A stretch of DNA of 64,000 bases from Chryseobacterium sp. CH21. GTDB lineage: Bacteria > Bacteroidota > Bacteroidia > Flavobacteriales > Weeksellaceae. Shown piece after piece: positions 9,913 to 18,738 of this stretch. The first letter of the stretch is position 1, and each line of letters begins with the position of its first letter. The DNA is taken from contig NZ_QICI01000050.1 in assembly GCF_004119445.1 (NCBI RefSeq), positions 1-64,000 on the forward strand, given 5' to 3'. The notes under the pieces are model-generated. The model worked only from the letters and a program-made list of their open reading frames with translations, searched no databases and was not told the origin of the DNA. The position numbers and the translations under genes were made by a program.

Positions 9913-11543
9913 ACGGTTTTGGTTTTACTGATTTCCTGAATATAAACATTGGGAGACATTCCGGTAACGGATTTGAAAACGGTGGTAAAGGCACTGTGTG
10001 ATGAAAATCCGGAATATTCCGCAAGATAACTTACCTTATAATTAAGAAAAGCAGCATCGTTCCTTAATAGCTGTACAATATGATTGATCCTGAGTTTATT
10101 AATATATCCGTTGAAATTTTTCTCCTTATTATTGATGACCTCCGAAAGGTATTTTGTATTGACTTCCATCTGAGAGGAAAGGAGCGATAATGACATGTTT
10201 TTATTCAGGTAGCCGTCAGATTTTTCAAACTCTTCTAATTTTTGGAGTATTTCATCTTCTTTCTCCCTTGATATCTTTGTGGAACCGGAATCTTTAGTTG
10301 CTGCATTTGTTTTGTTTAAGATGATTGGTTGAGGTTTCTGATTGATCTGTTTTTCAAAGAAATCAAACTGTTTTTTTAAGTCTTTATTTTTGCTTTTAAT
10401 GAATAAAAAATAAGTCAATAAGGCAGCGATAGCCAATAATAAAACGAGTATTAAAAACCATGAAGACCTTAGAAGTACATGTTTTTGAAATTCTATATTC
10501 TTATTTTGATTAGTCTCCACAAGCTTTACAAGATATCGTATTCCTTCCTTCGAACTTGAATCCGTTTTTGATTTTAAATCATTGTAAAGTTTATTGTACT
10601 GATGATGTTTTGCATCATTATGAACCGCGTAATAGTTGCGGGAGAGTGATTCGTAAATTTTAATTTTTAAATTGTTAAAAGGCAGGCTTTCAATTAATGC
10701 AAGTCCGCTTTCCAGCTTTTCAATAGCTGTTGTATAATCCTGTTTCAGAAAATAATACTGGGAAAGATTTTCGTAAGCCAATCCTAGCAGAAAGGGTTTG
10801 CTTTTCTGATGTTCAAGATCTGAAATAATACGGTCTATAAGTGTTTTATATTCAATTATTTTATTCTGCTTCAGCAGATAAGAAGCCCGGAAAATGCTGT
10901 TTTCCGTTTTTAAAATTTTATTCTCTTCGTTATAATCGCTGAGGTATTGATTGCTTTTATCCAGATTTTGTAATGCCGCAGGATAGTCCCGGTTGATTCC
11001 TGAGTTTAATGCCTGTAGCTGGTACAACTTTGCCGTAGTGATTCTCAGAGCCGGATTGGTGCTTTTAAGAAGTTTCTGATCAGATAAAAGATGGCTGATG
11101 ATTCTTTTGGACTGATTATACAAGGCTAAATTTTGATACTGATCCGCAAGATTATAACCACTGAAGACCTGCATAAAATAAGAAAGTCCTGTTTTTTGAT
11201 CAGAATCTTCGTTTTGAGCGAAAATATTCACCGATTGTACATAATCACCCTTCATAGCATAGGCTTGCGAAATGATGTTTTGGAGTACTATTTTATGTTC
11301 TGTATTCTGATCACTCACGAGAATTCCCTGGGTATAACTGATGCATTCATCAGAGTTCTGATAGAGTTTCAGAAATGCCTTATCGGCTAAAATAGTAAAG
11401 TCCGGACCAGATTGCCCGCTGATAAAAAGAGAGCTGAAAATGAAAAGAAACAGTAGGATTCTTCTGTTATTGTGAAATAATTGATGAGTAAATAATTTGT
11501 TTTTTGTGTTTTTTTGAATAGTTCCGGTAAAATCCATATTCAA
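9909..11543 (-). CDS. Membrane-anchored TPR regulator with AraC-type HTH
   Basis: The protein has 544 residues. An N-terminal hydrophobic segment (ILLFLFIFSSLFISGQ, about residues 29-44) acts as a signal or anchor. TPR-like helices occupy about 50-340, a transmembrane helix (WFLILVLLLAIAALLTYFLF) lies near 362-381, a coiled linker follows, and an AraC/HTH_18 DNA-binding domain fills about 445-540. The domain includes LSLLSSQMEVNTKYLSEVINN and a second helix-turn-helix SYLAEYSGFSSHSAFTTVFK. This layout, with periplasmic TPRs and a cytoplasmic AraC domain, is common in Chryseobacterium and suggests a one-component sensor. Its signal and targets are unknown. The stop overlaps the start of the downstream TPR gene. 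An alternative start at the third codon is possible. Confidence 0.85.
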   Translation of the reverse strand: MNMDFTGTIQKNTKNKLFTHQLFHNNRRILLFLFIFSSLFISGQSGPDFTILADKAFLKLYQNSDECISYTQGILVSDQNTEHKIVLQNIISQAYAMKGDYVQSVNIFAQNEDSDQKTGLSYFMQVFSGYNLADQYQNLALYNQSKRIISHLLSDQKLLKSTNPALRITTAKLYQLQALNSGINRDYPAALQNLDKSNQYLSDYNEENKILKTENSIFRASYLLKQNKIIEYKTLIDRIISDLEHQKSKPFLLGLAYENLSQYYFLKQDYTTAIEKLESGLALIESLPFNNLKIKIYESLSRNYYAVHNDAKHHQYNKLYNDLKSKTDSSSKEGIRYLVKLVETNQNKNIEFQKHVLLRSSWFLILVLLLAIAALLTYFLFIKSKNKDLKKQFDFFEKQINQKPQPIILNKTNAATKDSGSTKISREKEDEILQKLEEFEKSDGYLNKNMSLSLLSSQMEVNTKYLSEVINNKEKNFNGYINKLRINHIVQLLRNDAAFLNYKVSYLAEYSGFSSHSAFTTVFKSVTGMSPNVYIQEISKTKTV

Positions 11544-11691
11544 AACGTTTATGCTTATGTTGTTGTTTATTAGTGTTTTAAAAATTTAATTCTTTTAAAA
11601 TTCACGAATTATGAAAGTCAATTTCTTTTGACAGGGTGAATATTGTATTAATATTGTTTTCACCAATTCGAAAGCCTAAATATAATAAAAT

Positions 11692-12778
11692 ATGAAAAAT
11701 TTTTACAGAATGTCAATGAAAATATTGGCCGCTTGTTTTTTCCTGAATTTTGGTTTTGCGGAAGCTCAGCTTACTGTAATAGGTTTAGGAAATTATAATG
11801 TAGGAGCAGTTTCGGATAATGGAGTGGTAAGTATGCATACAAGTGCCGGAGGAGTTTATAAATGGGATGCGGCCGGAGGGCTTGTACAGATAGGTTCAAT
11901 ATCCAACGGATATCCGGCTGCCGGAAGAACAATTGTTTCCAATGACGGAACTAAAATCTCTTCTTCTATTACCAATGCAGCAACGGGATTTAATGAAATA
12001 TCAACCTATGATGTAGCGAGTTCCACATGGGTCAACAGAGGCGGGCTTGTTCCTACCGGATGGGACGGAAAGCTCTACCTGGGGAATGACTACCAATGGA
12101 AATACCATTGTTGAACTAGGCTTCCTTACTGCAGCAAATGCACACGCCGTGAAATGGGATGAAGCCAACGGAATGGTAGATTTGGGAAGTATGGTTCCCG
12201 GACGTAGTTCAAGAGCCAATGCTATCAATGCGGCGGGAACGGTGATTGTTGGATGGCAGGATGAACCGACAGGCACGAGAAGTGGTGCAAAATGGCAGGA
12301 TGGTGTAGAAAGCTTTATTACAGATAATAACGGAAATAATGTAGGCGAAGCAGGCGGAATTTCTGCTGACGGAAGTACCATCATAGGAGCTGCAAATCCT
12401 AATCCTTACGTATGGAATGCTGCAAGCGGACTTACTTATTCACAGGACGGAAAGAAAATTGCCGGAACAGGGACGAATGCTTCAGGGCAGATGATCGCTT
12501 TCTATCTGGATATTACATCTTTTTTATCAGTAAATGATGCTGTAAAAGAGAAAAACAGCATAGGTATTTATCCTAATCCGGTAGCTGATATATTATATTT
12601 TAAAGGAACAGAAAAAATAGAGAAAGCTGAAGTTTATAATTGGGTTGGACAAAGGGTGAAAACATTCAATACTGTAGAAAGGCAGATTGATGTTTCATCC
12701 TTGTCAAAAGGAAATTATATTCTGCAATATTCTGTAAAAGGAGGAAAGCAGGAGCGCTTTAAGTTTATTAAAAAATAA
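11692..12778 (+). pseudogene. T9SS-sorted HAF/WD-like secreted protein, frameshifted
   Basis: The first part (11692-12114) has a signal peptide (ending FGFAEAQ) and Gly-rich repeats such as VSDNGVVSMHTSAGGVYKWD. It goes out of frame after VPTGWDGK. The second part (readable from about 12065 in the next frame) continues with ESSTWGMTTNGNTIVELGF, HAVKWDEANGMVDLGS and GGISADGSTIIG, then a T9SS type A sorting domain (GIYPNPVADILYFKG to FKFIKK). Dropping one base near the G run at 12062-12064 joins them into a protein of about 360 residues. The repeats resemble the HAF-type extracellular repeat family. Unlike the other frameshifts in this window, this one needs a base removed. Role unknown. Confidence 0.7.
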
Positions 12779-12809
12779 CATATATAAATAGTAAAGTAGT
12801 GGGATGAAT

Positions 12810-12847
12810 GGCCGTTTTCAATATTGAAAGCGGCTGTTCTTTTTTAT
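12810..12847 (+). terminator. Terminator after the HAF-like gene
   Basis: A near-perfect hairpin GCCGTTTTCAAT / ATTGAAAGCGGC is followed by TGTTCTTTTTT. It separates this gene from the cobalamin-controlled operon. Confidence 0.7.
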
Positions 12848-12890
12848 TTATTGAATTAAAAAGACAGGTTTTTTAAGCGTAGGGTGGTTT

Positions 12891-12921
12891 TTTGGCGAAT
12901 ACATATAAAAAACTATCTTTG
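12891..12921 (+). promoter_or_regulatory. Promoter of the cobalamin uptake operon
   Basis: TTTG at 12891-12894 and TATCTTTG at 12914-12921 are 19 bases apart, matching the Bacteroidota -33/-7 consensus. The predicted transcript starts a few bases before the riboswitch. Confidence 0.7.
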
Positions 12922-12931
12922 CAAAAATTTT

Positions 12932-13080
12932 GGTTTCCAGTATTTTGGAATGAAAAGGGAATCGGGTGTAACTCCCGGACTGTCCCCGCAACTGTAAATC
13001 GCAACAAAAGTTTCTGCAAAAAACCACTGTAAAAAAACGGGAAGGAGCAGAATGCGAAAGTCAGGAGACCTGCCAGAATT
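12932..13080 (+). promoter_or_regulatory. Cobalamin (AdoCbl) riboswitch
   Basis: Visible B12-box elements in the expected order are GGGAATCGGGTGTAACTCCC, then GGACTGTCCCCGCAACTGTAA, and near the 3' end AAGTCAGGAGACCTGCC. A variable arm including ACGGGAAGGAGC lies between them. The element sits between the promoter and the TonB receptor ATG at 13126, so it should lower expression of the receptor operon when cobalamin is plentiful. A GGAGG about 20 bases before the ATG may be the site masked by the switch. Confidence 0.93.
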
Positions 13081-13125
13081 ATAATTTAAAAAAACATATT
13101 GCTTTCGGAGGAAAAGTAAAAAAGT

Positions 13126-14952
13126 ATGGATATAAAAAGATCTTTAGTACTGCTTTTTTCATCGTATGGCTGTTTTCTTTTTGGACAAGAGAAAGCCATC
13201 GATACTATTTATGTCTTCGACAACCAGATGAATAGGGTGAAGCTTTTTCATCCTGTAAAAACAATTTCGGCAGAAGATGCTGAGAAAAACTCAAGCAATC
13301 TTTCGGAGCTTCTTAGATTTCAATCGCAGGTTTTTATCAAAGAAAATGGCCGTGGCGCTGTTTCTTCACCATCTTTCAGAGGTACTACTGCACAGCAGAC
13401 CGCTTTTGTGTGGAACGGAATTAATATCAACTCCAATTTTTTAGGACAGGGAGATATCAATAATATTGCCTTGTTTGGCTATGACCAGATCGGAATAAAA
13501 GCCGGCGGAGGAAGTGTCATATACGGAAGTGGGGCTATCGGAGGAAGTATCCACCTGAATAATACGCTAGATTTTAATAAAGGGTTCCATGGTTCTTTAT
13601 TTTCAGAAGTCGCTTCTTTTAATACCTATAATAATTTTGTAAAAGGATCTTACAGCAATGATAAGTTCAGTTTTAAAGCTTCCGGAAATTATTCTGTAAG
13701 TGAAAATAATTATGAGGTCAGTGATCTGAATTACATTAACAGAAACGGAAATTATTACAATACAACATTCAATGTAGGAGCATCCTATAAAATCACGAAC
13801 GATCATAAAATTTCGTGGCAGAGCCAGTTTTTTGATTCTTCACAGCATTATCCTGTGTATGAGGAAACAGGAACAAAAACGAAATATAAAACGCAAAGTG
13901 TAAGAAGCCTGCTTTCCTGGGACTGGAACAAAGCAAAGTTCAGTAATTCCCTTAAAGCAGCTTATACGGAAGAGAATTTTCAGTATTTCGGGTCATTAAA
14001 TTTGCCTAAATCCAGTGGCGGAACAGGGAAGAATTATATCTTTAAAAATGATTTCAATTATTTCCTGAATTCTAAATGGAATTTTAATATCATCGGAGAA
14101 TTTCAGATCAATAAAGGAGAAGGATACCAAAGCGGAATATCAAGTGTCAGCAGAAATGTTGGCTCAATATCAGGTTTGTTGAGGTATTTTGCGACGAAAG
14201 ACCTTCGTTTTGAGGGTGGATTCAAGAAAGATTTTGTGGAAGATGTCAACTCACCGTTGATGTATTCATTCTCAGGAAAATGGAGTGCAGCAAAATGGTA
14301 TGATGTAAGTGTGAATGTTTCAAAAAACTTCAGATTTCCGTCCTTCAATGATATTTATTATGAACCGGGAGGAAATAAAGATCTGAGACCGGAAACCTCT
14401 ACCCAGGTGGATATGACGAATGAGTTCAAAGTAGGAGATTTTAAACTTACTTTGTCTCCTTACTATATAAATGTGACAGATCTTATTGTATGGCTTCCCA
14501 CTGCTTTGGGCTACTGGCAGGCATTCAATGTCAATAAATCAGAATCTTACGGACTGGAATCTCAGTTATTTTTCAGCAAACAGCTGGGAAATCATAAAAT
14601 CCGTGCGAATGCAGGATATTATTATGCAAAATCTATTGATAAAGAAACAAAGATGCAAAGACCTTACGTTCCTATGCACAGAGGAAACGTGAATGTAGAT
14701 TACGAATATGGTTTCTTTAAGTTTTTTGCACAGGCACTTCTCAATGGTGTTACTTACACCACAAGTGATGAAAAGAGATCAGATGCCATTGATCCTTATT
14801 TCCTTTTAAATATGGGTATTTCTGCAACCTTAGCAAAAAAATATACCCTAGGGTTTAAAGTGAATAATCTTACGGATACTTACTATAAAACAGTTTCTTT
14901 TTATCCTTTACCCAAAAGAAATTATAGTGTGTACGCAGCAATAAATTTTTAA
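13126..14952 (+). CDS. btuB: BtuB-like TonB-dependent cobalamin receptor
   Basis: This 608-residue outer-membrane protein has a signal peptide ending near FLFGQE. A plug domain (about residues 45-140) includes LSELLRFQSQVFIKENGRGAVSSPSFRGTT-like text and the typical GGGSVIYGSGAIGGSIHL ending. A 22-strand-type barrel follows and finishes in an aromatic C-terminus (YAAINF). There is no N-terminal carboxypeptidase-like domain, as in classical BtuB rather than SusC. The riboswitch upstream and the BtuG-like gene 20 bases downstream identify the ligand as cobalamin or a related corrinoid. Energy would come from an unlinked TonB-ExbBD complex. Confidence 0.9.
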   Translation: MDIKRSLVLLFSSYGCFLFGQEKAIDTIYVFDNQMNRVKLFHPVKTISAEDAEKNSSNLSELLRFQSQVFIKENGRGAVSSPSFRGTTAQQTAFVWNGININSNFLGQGDINNIALFGYDQIGIKAGGGSVIYGSGAIGGSIHLNNTLDFNKGFHGSLFSEVASFNTYNNFVKGSYSNDKFSFKASGNYSVSENNYEVSDLNYINRNGNYYNTTFNVGASYKITNDHKISWQSQFFDSSQHYPVYEETGTKTKYKTQSVRSLLSWDWNKAKFSNSLKAAYTEENFQYFGSLNLPKSSGGTGKNYIFKNDFNYFLNSKWNFNIIGEFQINKGEGYQSGISSVSRNVGSISGLLRYFATKDLRFEGGFKKDFVEDVNSPLMYSFSGKWSAAKWYDVSVNVSKNFRFPSFNDIYYEPGGNKDLRPETSTQVDMTNEFKVGDFKLTLSPYYINVTDLIVWLPTALGYWQAFNVNKSESYGLESQLFFSKQLGNHKIRANAGYYYAKSIDKETKMQRPYVPMHRGNVNVDYEYGFFKFFAQALLNGVTYTTSDEKRSDAIDPYFLLNMGISATLAKKYTLGFKVNNLTDTYYKTVSFYPLPKRNYSVYAAINF

Positions 14953-14972
14953 AAATTAAAATTGAATAAATT

Positions 14973-16028
14973 ATGAAAATAACTAAACTTTTAACTGTCC
15001 TATTTGCAGTAGTGTTATTGTTTAACATTTCTTCGTGTACAAGTGATTCTCAGGAGTTTGAAATCTCTCCGATCACTTACCAGAATGGATATTTTATAGC
15101 TAATGAAGGTAACTTCAACAGTCAGGGTGCAAAAGTAACATTCCTGACAAGAGATTTAAGCATGAAGCAGGACGATGTCTATGGCTATAACAACAATAAA
15201 GAGATCCTTGGTGATGTTCTTCAGACTATTGGTCTTAATGGAAATAAGGCTTATCTTGTCATCAACAACTCAAACAAAATTGTTGTAGTAGATCGTTATA
15301 CATTCAAAAGATTAGCGGTAATTACTGACCAGATTGATAATCCAAGAGGAATTACTTTTGCGAATGACTTTATCTATGTTGCCAACCTGAATTTCTCTAC
15401 AAATGCAACAAGTGTAACGAAATATAAAGTTTCTGACAATACATTTGTAAGCAAAATTACCATGACAGGTGGGGCTGATAAAACAGTAGAAGCAGGTGGA
15501 AATGTTTTTGTACAGAATGCTACATCAGGATTTGGAAATATGATTACTTATATCAATACTTCTAACGACAGCAAGACTGAAATTACTGTTCCGAATGGTA
15601 AAATTAACAGTACTATTTCATATAAATCTAATGTTTACACAGTTTCTTCAACAACTGCAGATTCTTACATTTATAAGATTTCAAGCACAGGAGCAATGAC
15701 GCCGGTAGTTACACTGACAGGAATTCCAAATGCTACCAACCTTCAGATCGATAACGATAAAATCTATTTCAGCGCTGGAAATAAAGTGTATACAACAGGT
15801 TTAGCTACACCAACAGTTCCTACAACTCCATTGTTAACAGCTGCAGATGGCGGACCGTACTTTACGCTTTACGGATTTAACGTTATTGACGGAAGAATCT
15901 TCGCATCTGATGTTCACCAATTTACAGCAGAAAGCGAGATGGTAATATATTCAGCGGCTACGGGCAGCAAAATGGGAACTATGAAAACAGGAGGCCTTGG
16001 TGCTAACGGAACTTTTCTAAACCCTTAA
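14973..16028 (+). CDS. BtuG-like surface lipoprotein, beta-propeller
   Basis: This 351-residue protein has a lipoprotein signal with the lipobox NISSC. The mature part has repeated propeller blades: YFIANEGNFNSQGAKVTFL, VIDGRIFASDVH and NKIVVVDRYTFKRLAVI. Such YncE/DUF5074-type propellers include BtuG, the surface lipoprotein of Bacteroides that binds B12 very tightly and hands it to BtuB. It follows btuB by 20 bases and shares its riboswitch control. That arrangement supports a role as the corrinoid capture partner of the receptor. Direct B12 binding is inferred from context. Confidence 0.82.
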   Translation: MKITKLLTVLFAVVLLFNISSCTSDSQEFEISPITYQNGYFIANEGNFNSQGAKVTFLTRDLSMKQDDVYGYNNNKEILGDVLQTIGLNGNKAYLVINNSNKIVVVDRYTFKRLAVITDQIDNPRGITFANDFIYVANLNFSTNATSVTKYKVSDNTFVSKITMTGGADKTVEAGGNVFVQNATSGFGNMITYINTSNDSKTEITVPNGKINSTISYKSNVYTVSSTTADSYIYKISSTGAMTPVVTLTGIPNATNLQIDNDKIYFSAGNKVYTTGLATPTVPTTPLLTAADGGPYFTLYGFNVIDGRIFASDVHQFTAESEMVIYSAATGSKMGTMKTGGLGANGTFLNP

Positions 16029-16134
16029 TAATATATTACGTTTAAAAATATAATTTTTTATTTTTTCATCATTTGTGTTTTTTTCCGGTCGGGTTCTTTT
16101 GAAGCCGGCCGGCTTTGTTTTTATAGGATATAGA

Positions 16135-16171
16135 AAAAGCCCGGCGGGATGGAACATCCCGCCGGGCTTTT
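16135..16171. terminator. Strong bidirectional terminator
   Basis: A 17-base perfect stem (AAAAGCCCGGCGGGATG and its complement) has a three-base loop, with T runs on both strands. It lies between the convergent btuG-like and cca genes. Confidence 0.9.
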
Positions 16172-16195
16172 GTATTTTATTATTTATCTGTTGAA

Positions 16196-17614
16196 TCAGA
16201 TGGTTAATCCCAGTTTCTCAGCTTCAGCAATAACAAACTTGGTAGCTTCTTCTTTTTCATTAGGAATTTCGCCTTCCAAAATAGCTTCTTTCACTTTCTC
16301 TTTCAGGATGCCAATTTCACGGCCGGGTTTAAGATTAAACATTTCCATAATCTCTTCACCGGTAATGGGCGGCTGGAAGTTTCTTACCTGATCCTTTTCT
16401 TCTACTTCTTTAATTTTTACCGCTACATATTCAAAGTTTCTTTTGAATTTCTCCTGTTTTTTAGAGTTTTTAGTGGTAATATCGGCTTTACAAAGGGTAA
16501 ACAGATCTTCAAGGTTTTCACCGGCATCAAATAACAGTCTTCTCAATGCTGCATCTGAAGCATCATCAGTGATCAGAGCAATAGGTCTTGATGAAAGTTT
16601 CACCATTTTCTGAACATACTTCATATCACTTCCCAAAGGCAGTTTCAATTTTTGGAAAAGGCTTTTTACCATTTTTGAACCCAAAAATTCATGCCCATGA
16701 AAGGTCCATCCTGTTCCTTCCACAAACTTTTTTGTAGGTGCTTTTCCAATATCATGGAGTAGGGCAGCCCAACGAAGCCAAAGATTATCCGTATTTACAG
16801 AAATATTATCTACAACTTCTAAAGTATGGTAAAAGTTATCTTTATGAGTTTGTCCCTCTACTTCTTCCACTCCTTTCAGTTCAATCAGCTCCGGAATAAT
16901 CAATTTCATAAGACCAGTTTGTTCCATAAGCCTTAGACCGACAGATGGTTTTTCAGAAAGCATGATTTTGTTGAATTCTACCATGATTCTTTCCAGAGAA
17001 ACAATTTTGATTCTTTCTGCTTCCTGCTGAATAGCCTGCAGAGAATTCTCCTCAATTTTAAAATTTAAAGTTGACGCAAAACGTACCGCTCTCATCATTC
17101 TCAATGGATCATCAGAATAAGTCTGAGCAGGTTCTAAAGGAGTCCTTAAAATTCCATTTTCAAGATCTTCAATCCCGTTGAATGGATCGATCAGTTCTCC
17201 GAAGTTATCTTTATTCAAAGAAATAGCCATCGCATTGATGGTGAAATCTCTTCTTTTCTGGTCATCTTCCAGACTTCCGCCTTCCACTTCCGGTTTTCGG
17301 CTGTTTTCTGTGTAGCTTTCTTTTCTTGCGCCTACAAACTCAAGTTCAAGATCTTTATACTTGATCATAGCCGTTCCATATGTTTTGAATACGGAAACTT
17401 TTAATTTAGGATCTATATCCTGAGCTACATTTTGAGCAAGCTCAATACCACTTTGTTCTGTTACAAAGTCTATATCTGTAGAAGCTTTTCTGTTCATCAG
17501 AAGGTCTCGTACATAACCGCCCACAATATATACGGACTGGTTATTCCTTTCTGCTGCTTCAGAAATGATTTTAAAAAGTTTTAAATTCTTATTTTGATTA
17601 AGATTAATTTTCAT
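16196..17614 (-). CDS. cca: CCA tRNA nucleotidyltransferase / poly(A) polymerase family, HD domain
   Basis: The enzyme adds or repairs the 3' CCA of tRNAs, or acts as the related poly(A) polymerase. The ATG at 17614 begins MKINLNQN; an in-frame TTG six codons upstream is less likely. The nucleotidyltransferase head has the signature YIVGGYVRDLLMNRKASTDIDF with the two catalytic Asp. It is followed by the neck region DDQKRRDFTINAMAI. RNA-binding segments and an HD phosphohydrolase-like domain (LLHDIGKAPTKK, FHGHEFLG) follow in the C-terminal half. Length (472 residues) fits bacterial cca with HD. A single Bacteroidota genome usually has one such gene, so it should be the CCA-adding enzyme. Confidence 0.88.
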   Translation of the reverse strand: MKINLNQNKNLKLFKIISEAAERNNQSVYIVGGYVRDLLMNRKASTDIDFVTEQSGIELAQNVAQDIDPKLKVSVFKTYGTAMIKYKDLELEFVGARKESYTENSRKPEVEGGSLEDDQKRRDFTINAMAISLNKDNFGELIDPFNGIEDLENGILRTPLEPAQTYSDDPLRMMRAVRFASTLNFKIEENSLQAIQQEAERIKIVSLERIMVEFNKIMLSEKPSVGLRLMEQTGLMKLIIPELIELKGVEEVEGQTHKDNFYHTLEVVDNISVNTDNLWLRWAALLHDIGKAPTKKFVEGTGWTFHGHEFLGSKMVKSLFQKLKLPLGSDMKYVQKMVKLSSRPIALITDDASDAALRRLLFDAGENLEDLFTLCKADITTKNSKKQEKFKRNFEYVAVKIKEVEEKDQVRNFQPPITGEEIMEMFNLKPGREIGILKEKVKEAILEGEIPNEKEEATKFVIAEAEKLGLTI

Positions 17615-17651
17615 CGTTAATAATAGTGACAATTTCTACGTATGTTACTCA

Positions 17652-17996
17652 TTAATCATAATGAGCATACATTTTACTAATTTTTCCATCTTCATTAAAA
17701 AACATGACTTCAACAGCATGTTTATCCATAATCGACTTATAAAATAATGCTATTGAATCTATTCCCGCAGTGGAATGAATAAGATCAAAATGAAGATCCG
17801 GGAACTTATCCAGGGCTTTTCTCCAGTATTCACGAACAGCTGCTTTTCCTTGTAAAGAGCTTTCTTTACCGCCTGTAGCCAAAACAATCATAGGAGTTGT
17901 AATCTCAATATCATCTGAATAATGGGTGAGTATATCCTCTAAATCATGAGAATTCCATGCATTAACCCACATTTGAGCAAATTCCTGATGATTCAT
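17652..17996 (-). CDS. SnoaL/NTF2-like protein
   Basis: The ATG at 17996 (MNHQEFAQMWVNAWNSHDLEDI) gives a 114-residue protein with the NTF2-like cone fold pattern: helix WVNAWNSHD, strand DDIEITTPM, GKAAVREYWRKALDKFPDLHF and C-terminal strands. A longer frame reaches 18068, but a good -7 box lies inside it, so the shorter start is preferred. SnoaL-like proteins of this size act as small-molecule enzymes or binding proteins; the substrate is unknown. It lies 38 bases upstream of cca on the same strand and could be cotranscribed with it. Confidence 0.8.
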   Translation of the reverse strand: MNHQEFAQMWVNAWNSHDLEDILTHYSDDIEITTPMIVLATGGKESSLQGKAAVREYWRKALDKFPDLHFDLIHSTAGIDSIALFYKSIMDKHAVEVMFFNEDGKISKMYAHYD

Positions 17997-18022
17997 AGCA
18001 AATAATTTATGAGTTGAGTTTG

Positions 18023-18030
18023 CAAAGATA
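18023..18030 (-). promoter_or_regulatory. -7 box for the NTF2-like gene
   Basis: On the minus strand this is TATCTTTG, a full TAnnTTTG match 26 bases before the ATG at 17996. It decides the start choice for that gene. Confidence 0.55.
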
Positions 18031-18102
18031 AAACTAAAAAAAGAAATCCTGCCGATATGAACGGGCAAGACTCTAAAAAATAAATATAAATGTTCCGGAA
18101 TT

Positions 18103-18651
18103 TTATTCCCGAAGCACTTTTATTCTATTGTCACTCCATATTTTGATCACTGATGAACCTGAATATTTTGAAACTTTTTCTCTGTCTTCTTCCACGGCAT
18201 AATCTACAAGACTGATCATCTCCTCAGAAATATCAGAGAATTTCAACGGGCTTTTCTCGCCACTGAAGTTGGCAGAAGTAGATACCAAAGGTCTGTTCAG
18301 TTTTGTAATCAGTTTTTTACAGAAATCATTTTTTACCAATCGGATTCCGATGCTTCCATCCTCTGCAAGAAGCTCTTTAGGTAACCCTCTCGGATTTTCA
18401 TAAACAATTGTTACCGGTTTCTCACTAAGATCAATAATTTCCCAGGCCATTTCAGGAACATCTACCAAGTCCTGAAGTCTTTTCTCAGATTCCACAAGGA
18501 TGATCATGGATTTGTTTTTTTCACGTTTTTTAATGTCAAAAATTTTATTGACAGCTTCTATATTGGTTGCATCACAACCAATCCCCCAAATGGTATCTGT
18601 AGGATAAAGAATTGTTCCGCCGGATTTTAATATTTCAATAATATGTTCCAT
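18103..18651 (-). CDS. L-threonylcarbamoyladenylate synthase, TsaC/Sua5/YrdC family
   Basis: The enzyme makes threonylcarbamoyl-AMP from Thr, bicarbonate and ATP for the t6A37 modification of tRNAs. Visible motifs are GGTILYPTDTIWGIGCDATN near the N-terminus, IKKREKNKSMIIL (the KxR...SxxN-type binding region) and PLVSTSANFSGEKSP (the STSAN motif). The ATG at 18651 gives 182 residues, the usual length of the short TsaC form without the Sua5 extension. A frame open to 18708 adds 19 residues that do not fit the family. A weak -7-like TACCTTTA lies 27 bases upstream of the ATG. Confidence 0.9.
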   Translation of the reverse strand: MEHIIEILKSGGTILYPTDTIWGIGCDATNIEAVNKIFDIKKREKNKSMIILVESEKRLQDLVDVPEMAWEIIDLSEKPVTIVYENPRGLPKELLAEDGSIGIRLVKNDFCKKLITKLNRPLVSTSANFSGEKSPLKFSDISEEMISLVDYAVEEDREKVSKYSGSSVIKIWSDNRIKVLRE

Positions 18652-18738
18652 AATTGTATGTGAATTCAAAGAATGGATAAAGGTAGAAAATCTATGAATT
18701 TTAGGCAAAAAATTAGAATGTAAATGTAGTGGATTTGG

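Noticed and set aside
9912..10024. Upstream extension of the TPR gene to 10024
   Set aside because: It would overlap the regulator's DNA-binding domain by over 100 bases; the ATGA start with a corrected run gives a proper signal peptide.
12932..13080. A second riboswitch or small RNA in the 12.8-13.1 kb gap
   Set aside because: All conserved elements fit one cobalamin riboswitch; nothing is left to explain.
16081..16125. GCCGGCCGGC-type palindrome upstream of the strong terminator
   Set aside because: It has no T run and lies right beside a much better terminator, so a separate role is not supported.
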